DNA of 64,000 bases from Sorghum bicolor (taxonomy: Eukaryota > Streptophyta > Magnoliopsida > Poales > Poaceae), in NCBI RefSeq assembly GCF_000003195.3, contig NC_012878.2, positions 41,476,819-41,540,818 of the forward strand, read 5' to 3'. Numbering within the stretch: the first letter of the stretch is position 1; every line of letters starts with the position of its first letter. Shown here piece after piece: positions 43,909 to 54,428 of the stretch. Under the pieces are notes generated by a model, which was not told where the DNA came from, did not search any database, and saw only the letters and a program-made list of their open reading frames with translations. The position numbers and the translations under genes are program-made.

Positions 43909-46450
43909 ATGTGGAACACCGATTTCGACTTGGAGACCGTCATCCCCGTGACGGAAGCCAATCTCAGAGATGAGCAGAAGCAAGCTATGGCGAAAGCCAT
44001 GGAGGATTACAAGCAACTATGCTTGAAATCCTTCAGTATCAACAGGAGTGCCGAAGTGATCCAAAAGGAAGCATTGCCGGTGCATTGGCAGATAACTTTT
44101 GAAGCCAATCCTGGTAAATTGCAAGAGATGGTTGATGGTGCTGTTAACCTTGCTCTGATCAATCAAGCTAGCGTACTGTCCAACACGGTTTTCAATGCTG
44201 TGGCTAGAACTTTCAAGGAAGGACAAGTACCACCATCTTATGTGGGTCCTGCCCATCATCAGCCAGGGTCACCGGTGGTTACAGCTCCATCGGCTAGTAC
44301 GACCGTTGCGGGCGCAGAAGCTACTTCTTCCCCAAGTACATTAGGGATGACTAATGCGCAATCTACAACGATGACCACTAATCTATCTACGTCAGACGGG
44401 CAGATCAAACTTGCTACAGATCTATTGGCGTCAGCCATGTCAGGATCTGTCCCTCCCAACTGGTGGGGTTATGGTATGCCCCCAGAATTGATGGCAAAAA
44501 GTCCTGGGACATCTCAAGTGGCTGACGTGATAGGCAAGGCTACTACGGCATCAGCACCTCCAAATCTGCCGATGAATCAGAATCCCCAGTATTCTACAAC
44601 TACTACTGCGATACCTTACACTAGGAATTCTCAAGCTCCAACGTTCGAGATGCCTAATGCATCGGCAGATCCAATGCCGACGCAGCAGAGGTTTATGACA
44701 CAGCTAGGGTATGTCAATTCAATGATGATGCCCAATTACCAGTCATCGGCATGGCCTATGCCAATGAATGCTAACAGTGGATGGACAGGGCAGTTAGTCT
44801 TTCCACAGATGCCTCAGCAGAATCATCAGGCTATAGGGTTTCAACAAGGACCAATCCAACCTGGGTTCCAGAATCAAGGATTGATCAACCAGCCGATGAA
44901 TCTTGGTCAGCAAATTGGTGGTCAGATGGTTAATCTAATGTTCCATGGAGATCGTGCACTATAGAGACACGTCGAAGCATATCAGCAGGTGCCAGATCCA
45001 CAGCCGCCTCATCGGCAAGATGCCGATGCATATTGGGCCAATAAGATAGCTGAAGTAATGAGAGACCAATTTGGGATAAAACCCAAAGTCAACACTTACT
45101 CTTATCGGACACTGTATCCTCGTGCATATGACTTAATTCCACTTCCAAATCGGTACAAGGTACCAGATTTCACTATGTTTTCTGGACAGGATGATACATC
45201 AACTATGGAGCATGTTAATAGGTTCATCATCCAATGTGGAGAAGCTGCTAATAGAGATGAGTTAAGGTTTCGCTTGTGCTCATCATCTTTGTCTAGATCG
45301 TCTTTTACTTGGTTCATTTCGTTACCTCCCAACTCAGTAATCACTTGGGCCGATCTAGAGAAACAATTCCACAAATACTTCTTTTAGAGTTCATGAGAAG
45401 AAGATTACCGATTTAGTTAGGCTGAAACAACACAATGATGATTCGGTTGAGAGTTTTGTGCAGAGGTTGCGAGAGGTCAAAAATAAGTGCTATAGTCTGG
45501 TTCTAGATGATCGGCAGCTAGCCGATTTGGCTTTCTAGGGATTGTTGCCACATATTAGAGACAAGTATGCTTCTCAAGAGTTTGAGAGTCTGAGTCATTT
45601 GGTGCAGAGGATTTCTGACCAAGATATTAAACCTTTTGAACCCAAGAGAGCATGGAATAAAAAGGTGTCATTTGTTGATGAGGCAGCAAGTTCAGATTCT
45701 GATGAAGAACCAGTCATCGGCTTGGCAGAGTGGGTGAAGAACAAGAAGCCGATGTCTTGCCCTTTTGGGCATAAAGATCCAGAAAAGTTTGCATTTGATA
45801 TCACCCAAGCCGATAGGATATTTGATTTCCTACTTCAGGAAGGTCAAATCAAATTGTCACCCAATCATGTGATTCCATCGGCTGAAGAATTAAAGAAGAT
45901 GAAATACTACAAGTGGCACAATGCAACATCTCATAGCACAAATGAGTGCAAGGTTTTCAGGCAACAGCTGCAGTCGGCTATAGAGTCTGGGAGAATTAAA
46001 TTTGATAGTTCCAAAACTCAGAAGCCAATGAAGATCGACCAGCATCCGTTCCCTACAAATATGTTGGATGCCAAGGGGAAGACCAAGGTCTTGACATCAG
46101 AGGCAGCTGAGAGAAACGCATCGGTGGATCCTCAACATCAGATTACTACCGATGATGCAAAAGGCAGGGGTCTGGTTTAGGAAGGAACCAGTTCAGGAAG
46201 GTCTCCCCGATCTGGTATTGTAATTACTCATAAAAGGCATCGGAAGACTTGGCAGCAACGTGAAGATCGGTATCGGCGCCAACGGGAGGATTATCATCGG
46301 GAAGAAGAAAGACGCCGACAGGAGTGGAATCGGCACAAAGATCATTGGAATTGCCCGTTCTTTATCCACTGTTGGGAGCAGAACATCAAATTGCCCACTG
46401 TTAGAGACTGCCCTGAGTGCAATGGTTATGATCGGTATGATTGACCTAAT
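43909..46450 (+). pseudogene. gag: Tat-3 gag
   Basis: ATG at 43909 starts MWNTDFDLETVIPV, then a Lys/Ala helical region and a Gln/Pro/Met-rich spacer to a TAG at 44962. The frame continues with the capsid-like domain (YKVPDFTMFSGQDDTSTMEHV, ITWADLEKQFHKYF). A TAG and frame change near 45385, a TAG at 45537 and another at 46178 follow. The C-terminal Cys/His region (NCPFFIHCWE, CPECNGY, 46350-46430) is the zinc-binding part. It is decayed but recognisable along its whole length. Confidence 0.78.
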
Positions 46451-46689
46451 CGGTAGTATCAAAACAATGATCGACGATTTAATGGGCCGATTAGGGGGAG
46501 AGCTTCGGTTCATGATCGGCTGGGGGGGAGGCTCAGTGTGCATGACAAACTTGGTGACCGTGTTGGGTACTTTCCCAGGAACCAAGAGGAACTTGAAGAA
46601 ATGGTGGATGCACAGTTCCCGATGAGTTCATATTTTGCAGGGATGCTAATACTTATCGAGTGGAGTCAAGGGAAAATCGTTGTCCATCG

Positions 46690-47545
46690 GTAAAGCAGCC
46701 GCAACTTCCTTCATGGTGTCTAGAGGGGTTGACTAGAACGCAGAATAGAAGGTTGCAGCGTGAAAGACGAGAATATTTGAGCAAAGGAGAGAATTCTTGC
46801 AAATCTGGAGATCAGCAACAGTGTTCCTTGCACCGTCCAGTGATGTTAACATGGTATTCGGCCATCGGCAGATGTTAACATGGTATTTGTGTTGCCGATG
46901 GAGTTCCTTGCACCATCCAGTGATGACGAGGAGTTGGATTTTTCTGACCAGATAGCTCAGTTGGCTCTGGATCCGATGACAGCTCTATTTGAAAAGCCTG
47001 CCGACAATGAAAGGCAGCATCTTAAAGCCCTGTTTGTCAAAGGTAGGGTTGATGGACAGCTGATGACCAAGATAATTGTTTATGGTGGGGCTGCTATCAA
47101 TATTATGCCATATGCGGTTTATCGGAAGCTTGGGAAAGGAGATCAAGATTTAACCAAGACCGATATGATGCTAAAAGACTTCGAGGGGAATGTGGCTCCG
47201 GTTAAGGGGGCAATATGCGTCGAGTTGACCATCAGCAGCAAAACCTTGCCAACAACTTTCTTCGTGATCAGTGGAAAGGGTGCTTACATTCTATTGTTGG
47301 GGAGAGACTGGATCTATGCCAATTGTTGCATCCCGTCTACAATGCACCAATGTTTGGTTTAGTGGGCAGGTGACAAGATTGAAATTGTCTTGGGAGATTC
47401 TTCCTACGACATTGCATCAGCAGAGGCAGATACTTATGAAAGGACCAGGTGCATCTCAGGAGAAATTTGGGAAATGGATTTCCTCAAGGTTGCCGATTAT
47501 GAAATTCCACCGATCCAAGCAGTCGGTTCTAATGAGGAGTTTTAA
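46690..47545 (+). pseudogene. Tat-3 protease
   Basis: Open from 46880 to 47362: FLAPSSDDEELDF, then KIIVYGGAAINIMPY, where relatives have V-D-G-G, so the catalytic Asp is Tyr. The late motif is LLGRDWIYAN. A TAG at 47360 breaks the frame, after which acidic linker sequence leads to RT. A short local duplication (GATGTTAACATGGTATT at 46842 and 46871; GTTCCTTGCACC at 46821 and 46901) lies just upstream. Confidence 0.72.
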
Positions 47546-48340
47546 TGGATAGGTTCGCCGATGATGGAAAATTAGGCCAGAGGTTTACATCGGCTGATGA
47601 TTTAGTAGAAGTAGATATAGGTAATGGTGATAATCCAAGACCTACTTTTATTAGTGTTAAGTTAAATTCTGAGTGTAAGCAACAGTTAACCGATTTGTTA
47701 AAGGAATATAAATATTGCTTTGCTTGGGATTATACTGAGATGCCTGGTTTGGACTGATCAATTGTTGAACATCGGTTGCCTATCAAATCTAGATTTTGGC
47801 CACATCAGCAGCCGGCTCGCCGATGTAATCCTAATATTCTTCCTGATATTAAGGCCGAAATAACTAAACTTATTGAAGCTAAATTTATTCGGTAGTGTCG
47901 GTATGTCGAGTGGATTTCCAATGTTGTCCCAGTTTACAAGAAAAGCGGGAAGCTTTGAATTTGCATTGATTTCAGGAATCTTAATAAGGCTACACCGATG
48001 GATGGCTACCCAATGCCAGTTGCCAATTTGCTAGTTGATGCTGCAGCCGGACATCGGATTATTAGCTTCATGGATGGCAATGCAGGATATAATCAGATAT
48101 TCATGGCTGAAGAAGATATTCCAAAGACTGCATTTAGATGTCCTGGTCATTTTGGGTTGTTTGAATGGATAGTCATGACCTTTGGCTTGAAAAATGCTGG
48201 TGCTACTTATCGGAGGGCTATGAATTTTATCTTTCATGAGTTCATCGGCAAGCTGGTAGAAATTTACATTGATAATGTGGTGGTTAAGTCTGGAGATTTC
48301 ACAAAGCATCTTACCGATTTGCGAAAGGTGTTGGAAGTGC
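47546..48340 (+). pseudogene. pol: Tat-3 reverse transcriptase, N-terminal two thirds
   Basis: YCFAWDYTEMPGLD opens the RT region. After stops at 47756, 47894 and 47957 come [43 protein letters not shown] and YIDNVVVKS, where the active-site YIDD has become YIDN. Sequence similarity ends within DLRKVLEVH at about 48340. RNase H and integrase of Tat-3 are missing. Confidence 0.82.
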
Positions 48341-48344
48341 ACAA

Positions 48345-51300
48345 GGAAACAAAGTCCATCTGGATTAATTCTAGAAAGCCATGGGGTATTAAGGGCAGTT
48401 CCTGTTAGAATCAAGGACTCTGGAATATGTCTAGATTTTCACATTTATGACATACCGGAGATTCCTCTCTTGATTGGTAGACCAATCATGAAACTTCTAC
48501 AAGAACAACCACAACGAGGTCATTTAGACTTCAAAGTTGGGAATTCCACTATTGTTGTTCCTCTAGCTAGATCAATTAACATGATAGTGGAACCCAAACT
48601 TGACCCAGATCCTATCGAGGAGATCTTAATGCTGACTCAAGAGGAGATGGCCCAACCATTCTTTAATCATGAACACTTTGTTCTAGAAGAAGAAGAGTTG
48701 TTAAGACCCATTGAGCTAGACAAAAATGAACAACCTTCACCTCCTTCGATAGAATTAAAACCTCTTCCTTCTGGCCTTAGATATGTCTTCTTGCACAATA
48801 ACCCAAAAACTCCAGTAATTATCAGTGACAAGCTTTCCGATTATGAAACACAACAACTTGTCACTGTTCTTGAAAGGCATAGATTAGCATTTGGCTACTC
48901 TCTCGAGGATCTCACGGGCATTAGTCCCATTCTCTGCACTCATCGTATCCCTATTGATCCTAATTTTACACCTTCAAGGGAGCCACAATGGAGACTTAAC
49001 AATGCTATGCGAGAGGTTGTTAAGAAAGAGGTCCTCAAACTCTATCGTGCTGGGATTATTTATCCTGTGCCACATAGTGAGTGGGTTAGCCCTGTCCAAG
49101 TAGTGCCAAAGAAAGGAGGAATGACGGTCGTTAGGAATGAGAAGAATGAACTCATCCCTCAACGAATTGTCACTGGGTGGCGTATGTGTATTGACTATCG
49201 AAAACTCAATAAGGCTACAAAGAAAGATCATTTTCCGTTACCCTTCATTGATGAAATGTTGGAACGGCTTGCAAACCACTCTTTCTTTTGTTTCCTTGAT
49301 GGTTATTCTGGATATCACCAAATCCCAATCCACCCAGATGACCAAGAAAAGACTACCTTTACATGCCCGTATGGAACTTATGCATACCGACAAATGTCAT
49401 TCGGATTGTGCAATGCTCCAGCTTCTTTCCAACGGTGTATGATGTCTATTTTCTCGAACATGATTGAGAAGATCATGGAGGTTTTCATGGATGATTTTAC
49501 CGTCTATGGCAAAACCTTCGATCATTGTTTGGAGAATTTAGATAGAGTCTTGCAGCGATGTGAAGAAAAGCACTTAATCCTAAACTGGGAGAAATGTCAT
49601 TTTATGGTTCAGGAAGGAATAGTGCTAGGACATAAAGTATCCGAACGTGGTATAGAGGTGGACAAAGCAAAGATTGAAGTTATTGAAAAACTTCCACCTC
49701 CCACGAATGTGAAAGGAATCCGTAGCTTTTTGGGACATGCAGGGTTCTATAGACGCTTTATCAAGAATTTCTCTCAAATTGCTAGACCCCTAACTAATCT
49801 CCTAGCTAAGGACGCACCTTTCATCTTTAGCGATGAGTGTCATGAATCTTTTCAAACTCTTACGAAAGCACTCATCTCAGCCCCGATTATCCAACCACCT
49901 AATTGGAATCTTCCTTTTGAGATCATGTGTGATGCTAGCGATTTTGCGGTTGGTGCCGTTTTAGGACAAACCAAGGATAAAAAGCATTATGCCATATCCT
50001 ACGCAAGCAAAACCATGTCTGGACCACAGCTCAATTACACTACAACTGAAAAAGAGCTTTTGGCTATTGTCTTTGCTATAGACAAGTTTAGATCTTACTT
50101 AGTGGGGGCAAAGATAATCATCTATTCAGACCATGCTGCTCTCAAGTACCTCCTCACTAAGAAAGATGCTAAGCCTCGTCTAATTCGATGGATTCTTCTA
50201 CTCCAAGACTTTGACATAGAAATCCGAGATAGGAAGGGAGTTGAGAATTATGTAGTCGACCACTTATCTAGGCTTCAATATAAGGAAACACATGATGAAC
50301 TTCCCATAAATGACTACCTAAGGGATGACATCCTGCTTAAGATAACACATGCAGATCTATGGTACGCAGACATCGTAAACTTTATAGTAAAAGGTTATGT
50401 CCCACCTGGTGCAAACAAAAGGAAGTTGCTTCACGATAGTCGTTTCCACCTTTGGGATGAGCCATATCTTTTCCGAGTCTGCGCTGATGGACTCTTGAGA
50501 AGGTGTGTTCCTATGGCTGAGGCTACTCAAATTATGGAAAGATGCCATGCCTCGCCATATGGAGGACACTATGGAGCATTTCGGACACATGCTAAAATTT
50601 GGCAAAGTGGTTTTTTCTGGCCAACGATGTATGAAGATACAAAGGACTTTGTCAGGAGATGCCACCGATGTCAAAAACATGGGAATATCAACTCACGAAA
50701 TGAAATGCCTCTCACAAATAATCTTCAAGTAGAACTTTTCGATGTTTGGGGCATTGATTTCATGGGGCCATTCCCTATGTCCGGGAATTGCGAGTATATC
50801 TTAATAGTTGTGGACTACGTGTCCAAATGGGTAGAAGCCCTACCTTGTCGGTCAGCTGATTCAAAACATGGCAAGAGAATGTTCCATGAAGTAATCTTTC
50901 CTCTCTTTGGTATACCCCGGATAGTTATAAGCGATGGAGGTTCCCACTTCATCGACAAAATCTTCCAGAAGTACCTAGCCGATCATGGAGTTCGACACAA
51001 CGTCGCAACACCATACCATCCTCAGACTAGCGGTCAAGCCGAAACATCTAACAAACAAATCAAAAATATTTTACAAAAGACCGTAGATGAGATGGGAAAG
51101 GGGTGGAAGGACAAACTTCCTGATGCACTTTGGGCATATAGAACTGCATTCAAAACACCCATAGGCATGTCACCTTATCAACTTGTATATGGAAAAACTT
51201 GTCATTTGCCTGTGGAAGTAGAGTTTAAGGCTCATTGGGCACTCAAGAAATGGAACATGGATCACCACCTTGCTAGCGAGAATCGTCTGATGCAACTATC

Positions 51301-51646
51301 TGAGCTAGAAGAATGGAGAGAGAAAGCCTACCACAATTCAAGGATCTATAAAGAGAGAACAAAACGATGGCATGATAAGAGAATCAAGCACAAGGAGTTT
51401 AAGCCTGGAGATAAGGTTCTACTATTCAATTCAAGAGTTAAGCTCTTTAGGCATGGTAAGCTACGAAGTAAGTGGGATGGACCTTACAAGGTTATTGACA
51501 CTTCAACTCATGGAGCCATTACCATCCAAGATGACATAGGTAACACTTTTAAGGTAAATGGTCAACGCTTGAAAATCTATCTTGAGCCACAAAACAGCCT
51601 GGTAGAGGAACTTGATGTGATTGAGTTCATAGAATTCTCATATTAA
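48345..51646 (+). CDS. pol: Athila-B pol: protease tail, RT, RNase H, integrase
   Basis: About 1,100 codons open without a stop. The protease tail is [20 protein letters not shown] has [33 protein letters not shown] and FMDDFTVYG. RNase H has [34 protein letters not shown] and VVDHLSRL. Integrase has the HHCC part ([18 protein letters not shown]), [19 protein letters not shown] and [11 protein letters not shown]. There is no chromodomain and no extra RNase H, which fits Athila. The true start is lost at the junction, so the first codons open to the left (48269 on) belong to Tat-3 DNA in another frame. The intactness contrasts with its decayed neighbours. Confidence 0.9.
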
Positions 51647-52885
51647 TCTCTCATAAGCTCTAGACAAATTACTTAACCCTTAACATGCTCCACAAGTTTT
51701 GTTGTCTATTTGGGTTGCGCAGGATTTTGAGGTTTAAGAAGAGTGAGACCGAACATGCAGGCCACAAGAGTGAACGACTATGTCAACATCCAGCTTGGGG
51801 GAGGCACCCCCACGTGTATCTAGATAAGTATTACTTTTCTTTCTTGATTCTATTTACTAGTATTCAGAAATAAAAAATGCATAACCATGAAACCAAACAA
51901 AGTTTTTCTTTTGAGTAATATACAATAGTTTTGTGTAATCCTAAGTTTGAAATAAAATAAAAAGAAAGTTTGATTCAAGTCTAGGTAATTGACAAACATG
52001 ATATGAGAAGGTCTGAGCTACTATTTAACTTGTTCCAAGTTTTGCTAGAGTTCTGGAGATTTTATCTTTTGAAAATCTAAAAATTCATAAAAAAATATAT
52101 GAGGTCATAATACCTAGAGTCTTATAAGATATAAATATTAAAAAAAACTATGGGCACTTGCTTTGTTCAAGCCATTGTTAATTCTTGTAGTTTTGGTTGA
52201 GAGAATTATCATGCTCTAAAGATCAAGATCTTTTTGTTTTAAAAATATAAAAGATTCACTCTTCCGAAGTATTATTGCGTTAGAGGCATGGGACTATGCA
52301 AAAATTTGATTTAAAAGAAAGAGTGAGACGAGAGGTAAAAATGGACAAGTGTCCGAAGTAGAATTAGGGGTACAAAGATACACACTTGAGTGAAAAAAAA
52401 TGGACATGTGTCCGACAGTAGAATTAGGGGTATTTGGTGCCCACTTGAAAAAAAAGAAAAAAAAGAAAAAAAGAGAGATACTGAAAAAAAATGATAGCCC
52501 ATGGTCCCTCTAATAAGCAATATGCCAGTAAGAGATGACAAACTTTTCAAAAAGGTCAAAAGTCTTGATCTAGGAGTATGACATTCCTCTCCCTTACTCC
52601 GAGGGTTGACATAGCAAAATGCAAAGTAAGTATGCTAAAACTTTAAAGCTCTACTTATAAATCTTTTGAGAGGAAGACAAATGCCTCAGTTTTATTTTGC
52701 AGACTTATAAAAACTCCAGAACAAAGGTAAGACAAAAAGAACTTGAGACATAGTGCTTGACTTGATCATTCTGTTTTTCAATCACTTAAGACCTTAGTGA
52801 TAACTTAAAAACCCTATAGTAAGAGGCATAGAAGTAACCCCTGTTTTCTTGTTGATTTTAGCTTTGCTCAGGGACGAGCAAAGGT
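51647..52885 (+). other. Athila-B 3' region between pol and LTR
   Basis: About 1.2 kb of AT-rich DNA. No envelope-like gene is seen. It holds an exact copy of AGCTTGGGGGAG at 51792-51803 as well as the polypurine tract itself, and an imperfect tandem repeat of about 59 bp starting near 52341 and 52400 (ATGGACAAGTGTCCGA / ATGGACATGTGTCCGA, each followed by GTAGAATTAGGGGTA). Confidence 0.7.
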
Positions 52886-52887
52886 TA

Positions 52888-52901
52888 AGCTTGGGGGAGC
52901 T
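52888..52901 (+). promoter_or_regulatory. Polypurine tract of Athila-B
   Basis: AGCTTGGGGGAG plus two bases immediately before the LTR start TGTTGACGG at 52902. Same 12-mer as 51792-51803. Confidence 0.75.
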
Positions 52902-54182
52902 TGTTGACGGTCCTTAATGCTCACATTTAACCATCAACTAATCATGGAAAAGGATCCAAATGCAACCAACACCTAGACTTAGGGTTTTATCTGACAGAAT
53001 TCCACGAGTTTTGGTGTTTGTCTATTTCTGCAGGGGGTTATCAGGAAATACGGAAGAAAGGCCCACACGTCGGGTTTACATAGAGATATTAACGTGTCGC
53101 ACAATTTTCTACCATCTAGAAGAGTCCAGAAGCCACGGGAGTGAACGGGAGACGTAACGGAGCCGGGCACTGGGCGCCCGCCCTCCCTTACTGGGCGCCC
53201 GCCCTCCCCCCTGGACCAATCAGGGCGAAGCTCGGGGATCATGCTCCACCGACCTAATACTTCAAGGAAAACCACACGATCAATGTCGGTTTGATCCGAC
53301 GGCCCAAATTCATCTGAAAAGACTATATAAGCAAGGCCCCTGGCCCCTGGAGATCATACCTCTTCTACAGAATCAAAGCTAGGGTTTCAATTCTTCATCC
53401 AAGTAGAGAGGATCCCTCTAGTTCTTCTAGTTCTACCTCTAGTTCATCTAGATCTAGTTCTAGTTCATCTAGTTCTAGTTCTAGTTCCTCTAGTTCTAGT
53501 TCTAGTTAGTTCTAGTTGTAATCTAGAAAATAGAGAGAGAGAAGAGGAGAGCGGAGGAGGAGGAGCCGGATCTGTCGGATCTTCCTCAACATTGTACTTT
53601 TGCAGCAACTGGTTCATTCTTCATCGTTCTCCAGGTTCTTCAATTCATAATCCTGAGTTCTTGAATTACTTTTATTTACATTCAAGTTATTTATTGGATT
53701 CCCGCTTGCATCAAGTGCTCTAATCTTTGCAACATTAGAGTAGTAATTAATAGATTAGACGTGGTGTTTAGTCTTGCAATTACCTGGAATTGCACCCAAT
53801 CCTGCGGATTGTTGTGGTAGCCTTAGGGTAGTGACAGCCCTAACGGTCGACGTATTCCACCTCGTTCGGATCGGTGTTTGTAGGACCGTAGTCAGACCTT
53901 CCTAGCCCCCTTCTCATCTCTTTCTGTGGTTAGTGCTCTGATGTCCCGATATAGATAATCTTGAAGTAATTCTTGATTCTTAGATCAACTAGAGAACTCT
54001 CAGGAAACTTCCTCTCTTCCCACCAAAAATAATCATATAGTTATCCTTGGGCGATCTTGGATCTTAATTAGTACACTCACGTTCTCTGTGGAAAATCGAT
54101 ACTCTGGAATACTTTCAGGTGAAGGCTACATCGGTATCCGTGCGCTTGCGGATTTTTCTGTTTGCGTTTAAAATACCCAACA
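52902..54182 (+). repeat. Athila-B 3' LTR, 1,281 bp
   Basis: TGTTGACGG...ACCCAACA. TATATAA at 53324-53330. It includes two copies of GGGCGCCCGCCCTCCC (about 53173 and 53191) and a CTAGTT array (53417-53517). Its first half matches the Athila-A LTR. Confidence 0.88.
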
Positions 54183-54428
54183 ATGTACTACCTATTTTTG
54201 TAGTATTTCAGCATTCATGGAAATTGGGATCTCAGAGATATTACCTTGACTGATTTGGAAGGCCTTCCTCTTTGGTGAGAGATTGGTTTTTGTCTCACTC
54301 CATTTTAGCTACTTCTCCATTTCATTTATTTTGTTCATCTCTTAGCTGACAGGTATTGTTTGAAATGTGTTGTTATCTACAGGAATCCTGACATAGTATG
54401 ATTTGGTTCACATTGTTTTCTAACTATG
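54183..54428. other. Unassigned 246-bp stretch between Athila-B and Tekay-B
   Basis: Not LTR or coding sequence of any element recognised here. AT-rich with several splice-like AG and GT dinucleotides but no coding frame. It may be the flanking DNA into which Tekay-B inserted (CTATG at 54424-54428 would be its target copy). Confidence 0.4.

Larger units (their letters stand above)
17722..48340 (+). mobile_element. Tat-3: decayed Tat-like gypsy element, split by Tat-2 and truncated in RT
   Basis: The 5' LTR (17722-18304 plus 43718-43860) has matched ends TGTTGA and TCAACA and is interrupted by Tat-2. The body from 43861 holds a primer-binding site, gag, protease and the front of RT. At about 48340 it breaks off and Athila-B begins in the same orientation; no Tat-3 3' LTR is found. 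The coordinates given enclose the 25.4-kb Tat-2 insertion. Gag and RT style ([37 protein letters not shown]) fits Tat/Retand-type elements. Confidence 0.75.
48340..54182 (+). mobile_element. Athila-B: 5'-truncated Athila-like element with intact pol frame and 3' LTR
   Basis: Starts inside the protease C-terminal part and runs through RT, RNase H and integrase, a 1.2-kb 3' region, a polypurine tract and a 1,281-bp LTR. Its 5' LTR and gag are absent. Same orientation as Tat-3, to which it is joined. Five bases after its end are ATGTA, against GGCCT before Tat-3 (17717-17721), so the two halves do not share a target duplication. Confidence 0.82.

Noticed and set aside
51647..52885. Athila envelope-like gene
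   Set aside because: Only frames under 90 codons without membrane segments or start context are present.
17722..54182. A mobile Tat-3/Athila chimera
   Set aside because: The flanking five bases differ (GGCCT and ATGTA) and the interrupted Tekay-A does not continue after 54182.
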